Assembly: GCA_022361195.1 (NCBI GenBank)
Contig: JAKSBJ010000304.1
Span: 1-64,000, forward strand
Reading direction: 5' to 3'
Origin: Flavobacteriales bacterium
GTDB lineage: Bacteria; Bacteroidota; Bacteroidia; Flavobacteriales_D; Crocinitomicaceae
Length of the DNA: 64,000 nt
Below the pieces are notes generated by a model. That model was not told the origin of the DNA and did no database searches. It worked only from the letters and a program-made list of their open reading frames with translations. Below are positions 27,044 through 35,392 of this stretch, in pieces. The translations under genes were made by a program, and so were the position numbers. How positions within the stretch are numbered: position 1 is the first letter of the stretch; each line of letters starts with the position of its first letter.

Positions 27044-28085
27044 GCTGGTAAAATTCGTATAATCGATCTGCGGCTTGATAAGAAGTTATTTCACCCGAGA
27101 TAATTTTTTGTTTTAAATCACTAAAGAGTTCACCAATGCCATCTGATTCATAAAATGAACTCAATATTTTTTCATTGATGGTTTCTTTTAACCAATGGAG
27201 GTGCTGTTTTTCTCTTTTGAGATCAAAGTGCCCATTTACTTTTACCTGGTTAAAGTAAGAGTCGAGAATTTCTACCACCTTTTCGTTTCCTTTATCTTCC
27301 AAAGCACTGATGGTTTCTACTTTTGGAATCCAGTTGTTTTCTTTTGGAGGAAAGAGGTGCAGCGCATTTTTATATTCGGCTCGGGCTAAATTGGCTCGTT
27401 TGATATTTTCTCCATCAGCCTTATTAATCAAAATGGTATCGGCCATTTCCATGATTCCCCGTTTAATTCCTTGTAATTCGTCACCTGCTCCGGCTAACAT
27501 TAGCAAAAGAAAAAAATCGGTCATGGAATGTACTGCTACTTCCGATTGCCCAACTCCAACAGTCTCAACCAATATGGTATCAAATCCTGCTGCTTCACAA
27601 AGTATGATGGTTTCTCGTGTTTTTCTGGAAACTCCTCCTAATGAACCGCTGGATGCCGTTGGCCGAATAAATGCATCGGGATGAACAGAAAGACGATGCA
27701 TTCGGGTTTTATCTCCCAAAATAGAGCCTTTTGAACGTTCACTGCTAGGGTCAACGGCCAAAACGGCTACTTTACGACCACTGTTTACCAAAAAACTTCC
27801 AAAACTCTCGATAAAAGTACTTTTTCCAACCCCAGGAACACCTGTAATTCCAATCCTAACAGACTGTGAGGCGTGTGGGAGGCATTGAATGACAATTTGC
27901 TGCCCTGCTTTTTGTAAATCGGGATTTTCACTTTCAATTAAAGTGATGCTCTCTGCTAAGGCCTTTTTATCTCCTTTTAATAGCTTGGAAACAAGGTTTT
28001 CCGGATTAGATTGTTGTTGATGCTTCCGTCTTTCCTGAAGAAGTTTTTTGATGGAATCATTATTGGGTTTATCCGGTTTGCTCAT
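27033..28085 (-). CDS. meaB: Methylmalonyl-CoA mutase-associated GTPase MeaB
   Basis: A 350-residue G3E-family GTPase (MeaB/ArgK) that protects and gates cofactor loading of B12-dependent methylmalonyl-CoA mutase. Motifs: Walker A GVPGVGKST (82-90), AVDPSSERSKGSILGDKTRM, the G3 region VETVGVGQSE and the NKAD base-specificity motif. The N-terminal and C-terminal helical arms typical of MeaB are present. The mutase genes are not in the window. The gene starts one base after the stop of the 193-residue secreted-protein gene and ends overlapping the S4 gene. Confidence 0.95.
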   Translation of the reverse strand: MSKPDKPNNDSIKKLLQERRKHQQQSNPENLVSKLLKGDKKALAESITLIESENPDLQKAGQQIVIQCLPHASQSVRIGITGVPGVGKSTFIESFGSFLVNSGRKVAVLAVDPSSERSKGSILGDKTRMHRLSVHPDAFIRPTASSGSLGGVSRKTRETIILCEAAGFDTILVETVGVGQSEVAVHSMTDFFLLLMLAGAGDELQGIKRGIMEMADTILINKADGENIKRANLARAEYKNALHLFPPKENNWIPKVETISALEDKGNEKVVEILDSYFNQVKVNGHFDLKREKQHLHWLKETINEKILSSFYESDGIGELFSDLKQKIISGEITSYQAADRLYEFYQHGK

Positions 28086-28667
28086 TTAGGGGCCTTGATT
28101 AAAAATGGTTGAGTCAGCAGTTTTATATAACGAAATCCATTGTGGATTTTGGACATCCCTCAGTAATTTAAAGAGGGTGTCGCCGTAAAAGTACTCAGTT
28201 AAAACATTTTTCACACCATATTCCTGCTTAATAAATTGCATTTGATAAAGTGATGGTTTTATTCTTCCCTGACTCCAACCAGGAGTATCAAATTGGTAAG
28301 GATGTTCATAAAATCGAAGCTTCCATAATAGTCTGAAAGGCTTGGCATACCATCCTGCAACTTTATCGTATTCGTCATAAACTAAAAAGCAGCTATCTAC
28401 GCCATATTTTTCAAAGAGGTTTTCTCTATCTAAGTTTACCAGTCCAGGCCAATGCCCCATTGCGGTGTACATAAAAACATCTTCACGAACCAAACGAGCT
28501 CCCGTAATTTGATCGCCTCTCATCTGCAAAAAAGCATAGGTAATTAATGATGAATGGGCTCCAGTAAATAATCCCACGGCCAAAACATTCTTCTTCGGCG
28601 GAACTTGCGAAGAAGTTGAAAATGAAACCAAAACGGTCAGAATGATTATGTTAATAAACTTTAACAT
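28086..28667 (-). CDS. Secreted protein of unknown function upstream of meaB
   Basis: 193 residues starting MLKFINIIILTVLVSFSTSSQ, a signal peptide. The mature part is mixed and aromatic-rich (GHWPGLVNL, FRLLWKLRFYEHPYQF) with single cysteine CFLVYDEYDK. No family recognised. The frame is open to a TTG at 28673, but that codon is part of a TAATTTTG promoter box, so I choose the ATG at 28667. Its stop abuts the meaB start, so the two are probably cotranscribed, although a secreted protein with a cytosolic GTPase is an unexpected pair. Confidence 0.65.
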   Translation of the reverse strand: MLKFINIIILTVLVSFSTSSQVPPKKNVLAVGLFTGAHSSLITYAFLQMRGDQITGARLVREDVFMYTAMGHWPGLVNLDRENLFEKYGVDSCFLVYDEYDKVAGWYAKPFRLLWKLRFYEHPYQFDTPGWSQGRIKPSLYQMQFIKQEYGVKNVLTEYFYGDTLFKLLRDVQNPQWISLYKTADSTIFNQGP

Positions 28668-28670
28668 GTT

Positions 28671-28678
28671 CAAAATTA
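28671..28678 (-). promoter_or_regulatory. -7 promoter box (TAATTTTG)
   Basis: On minus, TAATTTTG matches TAnnTTTG perfectly and ends three bases before the ATG at 28667. A near-leaderless transcript is predicted. No TTG at proper -33 spacing. Confidence 0.45.
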
Positions 28679-28766
28679 CCTGTTTAAAAATACGGATTTA
28701 TCCTTTTCTTCACAAGATTTGTACCGTCTGATCACACAAACACTATTAAACAAACCGAAGCACCCC

Positions 28767-30020
28767 ATGAGATTAGTTACGTTAATTTTCCTACTGGGTT
28801 TTACAATCCAAGCTCAGGCACAGGATCTTAATCCAAATAGAGATTCTGTTTCAAACAATGATTTGGCCATTTTTATTGATTGCAATTTTTGTGACATTTC
28901 ATTCATGAAACAAAATTTGCAACATGTCAATTTTGTGAGAGATCGTAAAGTAGCAGAGGTACATTTGTTATTTACCCGCCAGCGAAATGGAGCCGGTGGA
29001 TGGGCCGAACGAATTCAGTTTATTGGAATGGGAAATTTGGCTCATTTAACGGATACATTGGAGTACACTATTGATGTCAACATGACACAGGATGAAAAAC
29101 GGAAAACACAATTGCGTTATATGCAATTTGGGTTATTACGTTTCTGGTTGGAAAAAGGAATGGATGAACTAATTACAATAGATGTCAAAGAAGCTGATAC
29201 TTCAATGGAACTGACACCTGAGGATGACCCTTGGAATAATTGGGTTTTTGGACTTAATGCTGGAGGGTGGTTCAATGGTCAAGAAACATCTAACTCCCTT
29301 AATTTTTATGGGAATATTTCTGCAAAACGCATTACAGAAAAGAATAAACTATCAATTCGGGCTGGGGGAGATCAAAATCTCAATTACTTTAATTACGATG
29401 GGGTTGAAACAAAGGCACGTCAGCAAAGCTCATGGTTAAGAGCTCAGGAGATTATTTCAATTAGTGACCATTGGTCATATGGATTTTTTGGAGAGGCAGG
29501 GAATTCAGTTTTTAGTAATTATAAATTTTACGGTGATTTGGGAGCTGGAATAGAGTATGATGTCTTTGAGTATGAAGATTCTTATGAAAAACAATTAATA
29601 GTAGCTTACCATGCTGGTGGACGTTACAATGATTATTATGACACGACTGTTTTTAATAAAGATGAGGAGTTGGTGGGATGGCACAAGCTAATTTTGGGAG
29701 CATCAACCAATAAAGAGTGGGGAAAGCTCAGTAGTACCATTACTTACCGTAACTACTTACACGATTTTTCATTGAATTCCATTTCCTTTTGGATGAACTT
29801 TAATGTTCGGTTATTTAAAGGCTTTTCGTGGAGAGTGAATGGAAGCTTTAGTGTGAATCACAATCAAATCAATATCTCTAAACAAGGGGCTACGCCAGAG
29901 GAGGTACTGCTGCAACAACAGCAATTAGGTTCGGGGTATAACTACTGGATGAATACAGGCCTCAATTATTCCTTTGGTTCTATTTACAACACTGTAGTTA
30001 ACCCTCGTTTTGACTTTTAA
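28767..30020 (+). CDS. Predicted outer-membrane beta-barrel protein
   Basis: 417 residues with a signal peptide (MRLVTLIFLLGFTIQAQAQ). Residues about 30-140 are a soluble domain containing a CNFCDISF motif. From about 170 to the end alternating aromatic-hydrophobic strands appear (KNKLSIRAGGDQNLNYFNYDG, YGFFGEAGNSVFSNYKFYGDLG, FSWRVNGSFSVNHNQINIS), and the C-terminal residue is Phe (PRFDF), as in many outer-membrane barrels. Family not recognised. An ATG at 28767 gives the signal peptide; an upstream TTG at 28719 in frame does not. Confidence 0.75.
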   Translation: MRLVTLIFLLGFTIQAQAQDLNPNRDSVSNNDLAIFIDCNFCDISFMKQNLQHVNFVRDRKVAEVHLLFTRQRNGAGGWAERIQFIGMGNLAHLTDTLEYTIDVNMTQDEKRKTQLRYMQFGLLRFWLEKGMDELITIDVKEADTSMELTPEDDPWNNWVFGLNAGGWFNGQETSNSLNFYGNISAKRITEKNKLSIRAGGDQNLNYFNYDGVETKARQQSSWLRAQEIISISDHWSYGFFGEAGNSVFSNYKFYGDLGAGIEYDVFEYEDSYEKQLIVAYHAGGRYNDYYDTTVFNKDEELVGWHKLILGASTNKEWGKLSSTITYRNYLHDFSLNSISFWMNFNVRLFKGFSWRVNGSFSVNHNQINISKQGATPEEVLLQQQQLGSGYNYWMNTGLNYSFGSIYNTVVNPRFDF

Positions 30021-30099
30021 GCTTCCGACAAAAAGGAAGTTCTATCATCCAAAATAGCAGTTTTTAGTCATTTGTCTGCAATGATTTCAGACCGTTTAA

Positions 30100-30138
30100 G
30101 ACAAAATGTCACAATTTTCGTCTTGGCATTTGTTTTGA
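30100..30138 (+). promoter_or_regulatory. Sigma54-like -24/-12 promoter and palindromic site of htpG
   Basis: TTGGCA (30123-30128) and TTGA (30135-30138) place GG and G exactly ten bases apart, as in the sigma54 -24/-12 consensus, with A in place of the final C. Just upstream lies a perfect palindrome, GACA-AAA-TGTC (30100-30110), and a related imperfect GTCATTTGTC at 30067-30076. The site is a candidate regulator-binding element. The predicted leader is about 35 bases. No TAnnTTTG box is seen in this 163-base region. Confidence 0.55.
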
Positions 30139-30183
30139 AAAGGAAAATCTGTAGAAAAAAAATTGAATTAAACTGATTATAAA

Positions 30184-32082
30184 ATGGCAACAAAAGGAAC
30201 GGTAAACGTACAAACCGAGAATATTTTTCCATTGATTAAAAAATTCTTGTATTCTGATCACGAGATCTTTTTACGAGAGTTGATTTCCAATGCGGTTGAT
30301 GCAACCAGTAAATTGAAAGTACTAAGTCAGGCGGGAGAAGCTAAAGGAGATTTAGGAAGTTTATTGACAGAGGTAATTCTGGACGCAGATGCTGGAACAT
30401 TAACTGTTAAGGATAGAGGAATTGGTTTAACCGAAGAGGAAATTGAGAAATACATCAACCAAATTGCTTTTTCAGGAGCAGAGGAGTTTGTGAAAAAATA
30501 TGAAGGAAAAGAAGGAGCTGAGCAGATTATTGGGCACTTTGGTTTAGGATTTTATTCAGCCTTTATGGTATCGGATAAAGTTCAAATCAGAACCTTATCA
30601 TTCAAAGAAGGGGCACAAGCAGTACAATGGGAGAGTAACGGAACTCCTGAGTATGAAATTACAGAGATTGAGAAAGAGGAAAGAGGTACAGAGATTGTAC
30701 TATACATCGCTGAAGATTCTAAGGAATTTTTGGAAAAAGCACGTGTTGAGGGCATTTTGAATAAGTATTGTAAGTTCCTTCCGGTTGAAATTAAGTTTGG
30801 AACTAAGACGATCTCAGAAGAGGATCCTTCAGGAGAGAAAGATGAGAACGGAAATGCAAAAAGAGTTGATGTTGAAGTAGACAATATCATCAATAACCCT
30901 CAGCCAGCTTGGGTAAAATCACCATCCGAACTAAAAGATGAAGATTATAAAGGCTTTTACAGAGAGCTTTATCCAATGAGTTTTGAGGATCCTTTGTTCC
31001 ATATTCACCTGAATGTAGATTATCCATTTAACCTAACGGGAATTCTTTACTTCCCTCGATTAAAAGAGAATATCGAAGTTCAAAAGAACAAAATTCAATT
31101 GTACTCAAACCAGGTATTTATTACCGATTCGGTAGAGGAAATTGTACCGGAGTTCTTAACCTTATTACATGGTGTAATAGATTCTCCTGATATTCCATTA
31201 AACGTTTCTCGTTCTTATTTACAGGCTGACGGAAATGTGAAAAAAATCTCTTCGCACATCACCAAAAAGGTGGCTGATAAATTGAATGGTATGTTTAAGA
31301 ATGACCGTGAAGATTTTGAAGCAAAATGGGATGATTTAAAGGTGTTTGTGGAGTATGGAATGTTGACAGAGGAGAAATTCTACGAAAAGGCTGAGAAATT
31401 TGCCCTTTTAAAGAACACCAAAGGTGAGTGTTATACTATTGAAGATTATCAGGAAAAAATCAAAGCTATCCAAACCGATAAAGATGATAAGTTGGTGATT
31501 CTTTACGCAAACAGCAAAGATGCACATCATCAATTTATTAAAGGAGCTGAGGAAAGAGGATACGATGTATTGATTCTTGATAGCCCATTAACTCCTCATT
31601 ACATTCAAAAGTTAGAATCTAAATTGGAGAATGTCTCGTTTGCTCGTGTAGATTCTGATACCTTGGATAACCTGATTAAAAAAGACGAAGAAATTCCGTC
31701 GAAATTATCAGAAGAAGAAAAAGAAAAGTTAAAGCCTGTTTTTGAAGAGGTACTGAACAAGGAAAAATTCACGATTCAGTTAGAATCAATGAGCGAAACA
31801 GATCCTCCAATAATCATTACACAACCTGAGTTTATGCGAAGAATGCAAGAACAACAAAAAATGGGCGGTGGAAATGGTATGTTTGGAGCTTTCCCTGAAA
31901 TGTATTCTGTAGCTGTAAATGTGAATCATCCTGTGGTAGGATCAATTCTCAAAAAGCAAAAGGCGAATAAAACAAAAACGGCTAAACAATTAACCGATTT
32001 GGCGATGTTGTCTCAAGGTATGTTGAGAGGAGAGGAGCTGACAGAATTTATCAACAGAAGTGTCGATTTAATGAAGTCGTAA
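30184..32082 (+). CDS. htpG: Chaperone HtpG (Hsp90)
   Basis: Bacterial Hsp90, an ATP-driven homodimeric chaperone that remodels stressed client proteins in the cytosol. The 632-residue product has the GHKL ATPase domain (ELISNAVDATSKL, DRGIGLTEEEI, IGHFGLGFYSAFMVSDKV), the middle domain with NVSRSYLQADG holding the ATP-contacting Arg, and the C-terminal dimer region. The length is usual for HtpG. It is monocistronic: a terminator follows and the neighbours point away or converge. The unusual promoter upstream suggests stress induction by a route other than the housekeeping sigma factor. Confidence 0.97.
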   Translation: MATKGTVNVQTENIFPLIKKFLYSDHEIFLRELISNAVDATSKLKVLSQAGEAKGDLGSLLTEVILDADAGTLTVKDRGIGLTEEEIEKYINQIAFSGAEEFVKKYEGKEGAEQIIGHFGLGFYSAFMVSDKVQIRTLSFKEGAQAVQWESNGTPEYEITEIEKEERGTEIVLYIAEDSKEFLEKARVEGILNKYCKFLPVEIKFGTKTISEEDPSGEKDENGNAKRVDVEVDNIINNPQPAWVKSPSELKDEDYKGFYRELYPMSFEDPLFHIHLNVDYPFNLTGILYFPRLKENIEVQKNKIQLYSNQVFITDSVEEIVPEFLTLLHGVIDSPDIPLNVSRSYLQADGNVKKISSHITKKVADKLNGMFKNDREDFEAKWDDLKVFVEYGMLTEEKFYEKAEKFALLKNTKGECYTIEDYQEKIKAIQTDKDDKLVILYANSKDAHHQFIKGAEERGYDVLILDSPLTPHYIQKLESKLENVSFARVDSDTLDNLIKKDEEIPSKLSEEEKEKLKPVFEEVLNKEKFTIQLESMSETDPPIIITQPEFMRRMQEQQKMGGGNGMFGAFPEMYSVAVNVNHPVVGSILKKQKANKTKTAKQLTDLAMLSQGMLRGEELTEFINRSVDLMKS

Positions 32083-32105
32083 AGACGAATTTGACTATAA
32101 AACCG

Positions 32106-32140
32106 AAAACGTCCGTTCAATTATTTGTTCGGGCGTTTTT
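32106..32140. terminator. Terminator after htpG
   Basis: AAAACGTCCG (32106-32115) pairs with CGGGCGTTTT (32130-32139) with one wobble and a 14-base loop; T-rich sequence follows on plus. The stop of the convergent radical SAM gene lies in the loop, so it may act in both directions. Confidence 0.75.
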
Positions 32141-33044
32141 TCTTTTGTTCAGCAGCCTCCAAAATGCTGTTGGATAGCTCGTATTGTTTTAAAAGCTCTT
32201 GCATTTTCTTGTAAAAAGCATCACGGTAATAAAAAGGCATTTCTGATCCCTGTGCAAAATAATTGAGGTACTTTTTCTCCAGATGAGGATAATGTTTACG
32301 AATGGCGTTTAAAACTAGAGTTTTACTATCAGCCTTAGAATCTCCAAAAAGTGTAATGGTTGCAGGTAAGACATAGTCCGCCTTGAGTTGACTGAAGGTT
32401 GAAAACAGAACGTTCAAATGTTCCTTGGTATCAGAGATAAATGGGAGTAGTGGCATTAAGCTGACTCCGCTCAAAAAATCCTGTTTTAAAGAACGTTCAA
32501 GGCTTTTTAAGCGTTCAGAAGGAGGTGGGGCTCCCGGTTCAAAAATCCTGGCAACCTTATCATCTAAAGTAGAAAACGAAAAGCTTATGATGGCTCCTCG
32601 TCCTAATGAAGTTTGTAAATCCTCTGGTAAAATGGCTTTTTCATTGATTTTATTTAATAAATCAAAGTCTCGTTCTATCAAATTAGATTTTGTAATGATA
32701 TGAACAGGAAAACGATGTTTTAGGATAACCTCTAATGCTTTTCTGGTAAGCTCGTAACGTTTTTCAATTTGCAAATAAGGATCAGTGGCTGATGAGAGAA
32801 CAATAATGCCGTATTGTCCTTTTTTAGCCCGATTGGATAACTGCTTGTCCAATAATTCAATGGCGTTGGTTTTAATCGATAAACTCTCTTCTAAATTACT
32901 ACCATACTTACTTCCCCGGATGTAGCAATAAAGGCAATTGAACGAACAACTACTGTACAGGTTTACCGAATAGTCATCTAAAAACCATGAATCTCGTTTT
33001 TTGGTTTTATTGAGTATTGACTTTACTTCAACCTCTCTGGGCAT
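32121..33044 (-). CDS. SplB-like radical SAM protein
   Basis: 307 residues of the radical SAM superfamily with CxxxCxxC (Cys33, Cys37, Cys40) binding the 4Fe-4S cluster that cleaves SAM. The surroundings (SVNLYSSCSFNCLYCYIRG, SSATDPYLQIEKRYELTRKALEVI, PVHIITKSNLIERDFDLL) match the spore-photoproduct-lyase-like (Rv2578c) group. These proteins are widespread in non-sporulating bacteria and their substrates are mostly unknown, so DNA repair is not claimed. It is convergent with htpG. Confidence 0.88.
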   Translation of the reverse strand: MPREVEVKSILNKTKKRDSWFLDDYSVNLYSSCSFNCLYCYIRGSKYGSNLEESLSIKTNAIELLDKQLSNRAKKGQYGIIVLSSATDPYLQIEKRYELTRKALEVILKHRFPVHIITKSNLIERDFDLLNKINEKAILPEDLQTSLGRGAIISFSFSTLDDKVARIFEPGAPPPSERLKSLERSLKQDFLSGVSLMPLLPFISDTKEHLNVLFSTFSQLKADYVLPATITLFGDSKADSKTLVLNAIRKHYPHLEKKYLNYFAQGSEMPFYYRDAFYKKMQELLKQYELSNSILEAAEQKKKRPNK

Positions 33045-33170
33045 AATCAGTATTTCTTTCTATTCCAACTCGTCAACGGAATGCTTCCATTGTTTAACCT
33101 TCAAAATAACGACTTCTCATTTTAATTCTAAGCGTAATGACGATTTTTTTCGGTATAATTGTAGTTAATG

Positions 33171-33239
33171 AAAGGTTTGTCAAATAAGCAATTTCGTAGA
33201 ATGCCATGGATAATCATTCCAGGGCTCTGATGAACCTTT
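33171..33239 (+). other. Possible hairpin in the 249-base region before the saccharopine dehydrogenase-family gene
   Basis: AAAGGTT (33171-33177) can pair with AACCTTT (33233-33239), followed by a T-rich run, with an inner pair GAATG/CATTC (33199-33203 and 33215-33219). It may be a terminator, attenuator or small RNA; folding is only suggestive. The rest of this region has no identified signal. Confidence 0.25.
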
Positions 33240-33293
33240 TTTCTTTTTAGCTACAACTAGTTTTTATTTACCATTTTAATTTAAAATTAAGAA

Positions 33294-34421
33294 ATGAGCG
33301 ATATTATCGTATTAGGTGCCGGTATGGTTGGAAGTGCCATGGCCATTGATTTAGCGAAAAAACATAAAGTCACTTTAACGGACATTGATGTCAGTGCATT
33401 GAACCGTGCTAAATCAAAACAAACGAATTTAGAAGTGATGACTTTAGACGTCACAGATAAAAGAATTTTGCAAGAAACCATTGTTAAGCATGATTTGGTG
33501 GTTTGCGCGGTTCCGGGCTTTTTGGGCTTTGAAACTTTACGATCCATTATTGAAGCCGAAATGAATGTCATTGATATTTCCTTTTTTCCAGAAAATTCAT
33601 TGGAATTAGACGAATTAGCAAAGGAGAAAAATGTGACAGCCATTGTTGATTGTGGAGTAGCACCTGGAATGGATAATATCATTTTAGGCTATTACAATGA
33701 AAAACTCAAGTTGACTGATTTTGAGTGCCTGGTAGGTGGATTACCCAAAGTGAAAAAGTGGCCTTTTGCCTATAAAGCACCCTTTTCTCCGATTGATGTA
33801 ATTGAGGAGTATACACGACCGGCTCGTTATGTTGAAGGAGGAAAAACAGTGGTTAGGGAACCCTTGACCGATTGTGAATATGTGGAGTTTGACAAGGTAG
33901 GTACTCTAGAGTCATTTAATTCGGATGGACTTAGGTCTATCATTTATACGATGCCTCATATTCCTAACATGAAAGAGAAAACCTTACGTTATCCAGGACA
34001 TGTAGAGTACATAAGGGTGTTGAAAGAAAGTGGTTTTTTTGATACTGAAAAGGTAAACATTAATGGTGCAGAGGTTTCTCCTTTGGACTTTAGTTGTAAG
34101 ATTTTATTCAAAGAGTGGAAATTGGGGGAAGTAGAAGAGGAGTTGACAGTAATGCGGGTGAGTTTAAAAGGAACAAACGATGCAGGGGAGACAGAGGATA
34201 TTGTTTACAATTTGTATGATGAGTTTGATCCTATTACTCAAACTTCGTCTATGGCTCGAACAACAGGATATACGGCTACGGCTGCGGCAAATATGTTCTT
34301 AGAAGGACTTTTTACAGAAAAGGGCGTATTCCCTCCTGAACTGGTTGGAAAACACGAAACTTGCTTCCATTATTTCATTAAATACCTTGAAGAACGGAAC
34401 ATTTTTTATGTGAAAGACTAG
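33294..34421 (+). CDS. Saccharopine dehydrogenase-family oxidoreductase
   Basis: 375 residues with an N-terminal Rossmann domain (IIVLGAGMVGSAMAIDLAK, residues 4-22, then LTDIDVSALNRAK) and a C-terminal catalytic domain of the saccharopine dehydrogenase/homospermidine synthase type (DCGVAPGMDNIILGYY, GGLPKVKKWPFAYKAPFSP, TTGYTATAAANMFLEG). The family acts on lysine and related amino acids with NAD(P). Length and motifs fit the stand-alone reductase (LYS9-like) found in Bacteroidota. The exact substrate is not assignable. It is flanked by divergent and convergent genes, so it is monocistronic. Confidence 0.87.
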   Translation: MSDIIVLGAGMVGSAMAIDLAKKHKVTLTDIDVSALNRAKSKQTNLEVMTLDVTDKRILQETIVKHDLVVCAVPGFLGFETLRSIIEAEMNVIDISFFPENSLELDELAKEKNVTAIVDCGVAPGMDNIILGYYNEKLKLTDFECLVGGLPKVKKWPFAYKAPFSPIDVIEEYTRPARYVEGGKTVVREPLTDCEYVEFDKVGTLESFNSDGLRSIIYTMPHIPNMKEKTLRYPGHVEYIRVLKESGFFDTEKVNINGAEVSPLDFSCKILFKEWKLGEVEEELTVMRVSLKGTNDAGETEDIVYNLYDEFDPITQTSSMARTTGYTATAAANMFLEGLFTEKGVFPPELVGKHETCFHYFIKYLEERNIFYVKD

Positions 34422-34434
34422 GTGATAAGGTCTT

Positions 34435-34767
34435 TCAAATTATATTTTTAAAATGACTGATGGCCAAACGAAAAGGAGATACTTCTGAGAGATGTATTCC
34501 TGCCTCAACACCTGGATCTTTGGCCATCATTTCTTCTGCTTCTTTTTGGGAATGGGCTAAAATAAGGGCTATTCCAAATTGATTTTCATTTCCCAAATCC
34601 AAATCCGTTCGGCCAGCAAAAATCAGTTTTCCTTGATTTCCTAACTCATTGAGAAAGTTTACGTGTTCCTGGATGGTTTCTTGTGTCGAATTGGTCCAGT
34701 TTTTCCCATTTTGGTATTTAGGACTAAGCCGAAGTCGGTAAATAAAATAATTTTTTTCGTTATTCAT
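34435..34767 (-). CDS. YciI-family protein
   Basis: A 110-residue protein of the YCII-related fold (ferredoxin-like dimer). The family pattern is seen: HVNFLNELGNQGKLIFAGRTDLDLG, then the ALILAHSQKEAEEMMAKDPGVEAGI segment and the SEVSPFRLAI strand. The conserved His-Asp pair corresponds to His33 and an Asp of the DPGVEAG motif. No function is established for most members. Monocistronic. Confidence 0.85.
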   Translation of the reverse strand: MNNEKNYFIYRLRLSPKYQNGKNWTNSTQETIQEHVNFLNELGNQGKLIFAGRTDLDLGNENQFGIALILAHSQKEAEEMMAKDPGVEAGIHLSEVSPFRLAISHFKNII

Positions 34768-34875
34768 GAGGAACCGTTTTGTTGTTATACAAGATAGTTA
34801 GTTTATTCTTTGTTTTTCGCCTTTTAAGAAGGTTTGTTATCTATGAAAAACGGTCCTTAAATACTTGAAAAGTAG

Positions 34876-34907
34876 TTGTGTGAAAAATTATCAAGGCACA
34901 ATTTTTG
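34876..34907 (+). promoter_or_regulatory. Candidate promoter of the 112-residue orphan gene
   Basis: TTG (34876-34878), 21 bases, then AATTTTTG (34900-34907), which misses only the first T of TAnnTTTG. It would give a leader of about 140 bases containing several inverted repeats. Confidence 0.4.
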
Positions 34908-34936
34908 CGTTTTTTTTTCAAAAAAGCGGTGACCAT

Positions 34937-35017
34937 TTAATTATGCGGACATATATAATTAAGGGTTAGGTCTAAGAACGGCGCCGTTTTCTTTTTCTGG
35001 ACTTTTTTATCCAACCC
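34937..35017 (+). other. Structured leader region with three inverted repeats
   Basis: TTAATTAT/ATAATTAA (34937-34944 and 34955-34962), a 12-base palindrome AACGGCGCCGTT (34977-34988), and GGGTTAGG/CCAACCC (34963-34970 and 35011-35017) enclosing the palindrome. The arrangement is compatible with a folded mRNA leader or protein-binding site. No known riboswitch is recognised. Confidence 0.35.
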
Positions 35018-35052
35018 TATCCAAAAACTGTTCGTCTTTAATAGTAGGAGTT

Positions 35053-35391
35053 ATGACGTTTGATGAAAGATTAACAGCAGTACATGTAATACAGCGTTTT
35101 GTTCGGATGAGTAGAACCTTAATTCCGCTCTTTTATGAACTTAGAAAAACAGCTTTGCCTAGTCCAACAGACGAGGAAGACATTCACAGAATACGGCTGA
35201 TTTATGACAATTTTAAAGCTGACCCTAGTGTTTCGCTTTCACTAATTAATTCGGATATTATCCATTTAATTAAAGAGGTGTACTCTAAATTACTTCATGA
35301 TCCCTTAAATAAGGATAACTCTACCTACAATGAATTTATTCGCGAAAGTGACCGATTAATTGATCAGTGGAATCGAATTGAAATGAACTAG
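35053..35391 (+). CDS. Conserved-looking helical protein of unknown function
   Basis: 112 residues, no signal peptide or membrane segment. Two helical halves: MSRTLIPLFYELRKTALPSPTDEE and INSDIIHLIKEVYSKLLHD. I do not recognise a family. It follows an unusually long, structured leader and converges with the sugar-transferase gene, ending one base from it. Confidence 0.6.
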   Translation: MTFDERLTAVHVIQRFVRMSRTLIPLFYELRKTALPSPTDEEDIHRIRLIYDNFKADPSVSLSLINSDIIHLIKEVYSKLLHDPLNKDNSTYNEFIRESDRLIDQWNRIEMN

Positions 35392-35392
35392 T

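Noticed and set aside
28719-28766. TTG start of the outer-membrane barrel protein
   Set aside because: The signal peptide begins at the ATG at 28767; the upstream residues would destroy it.
32121-33044. Genuine spore photoproduct lyase
   Set aside because: The organism is not a spore former; SplB-like proteins are a broad family with other functions.
34977-34995. Rho-independent terminator at the AACGGCGCCGTT palindrome
   Set aside because: There is no loop, the folded stem would be only four pairs, and it lies inside a probable leader.
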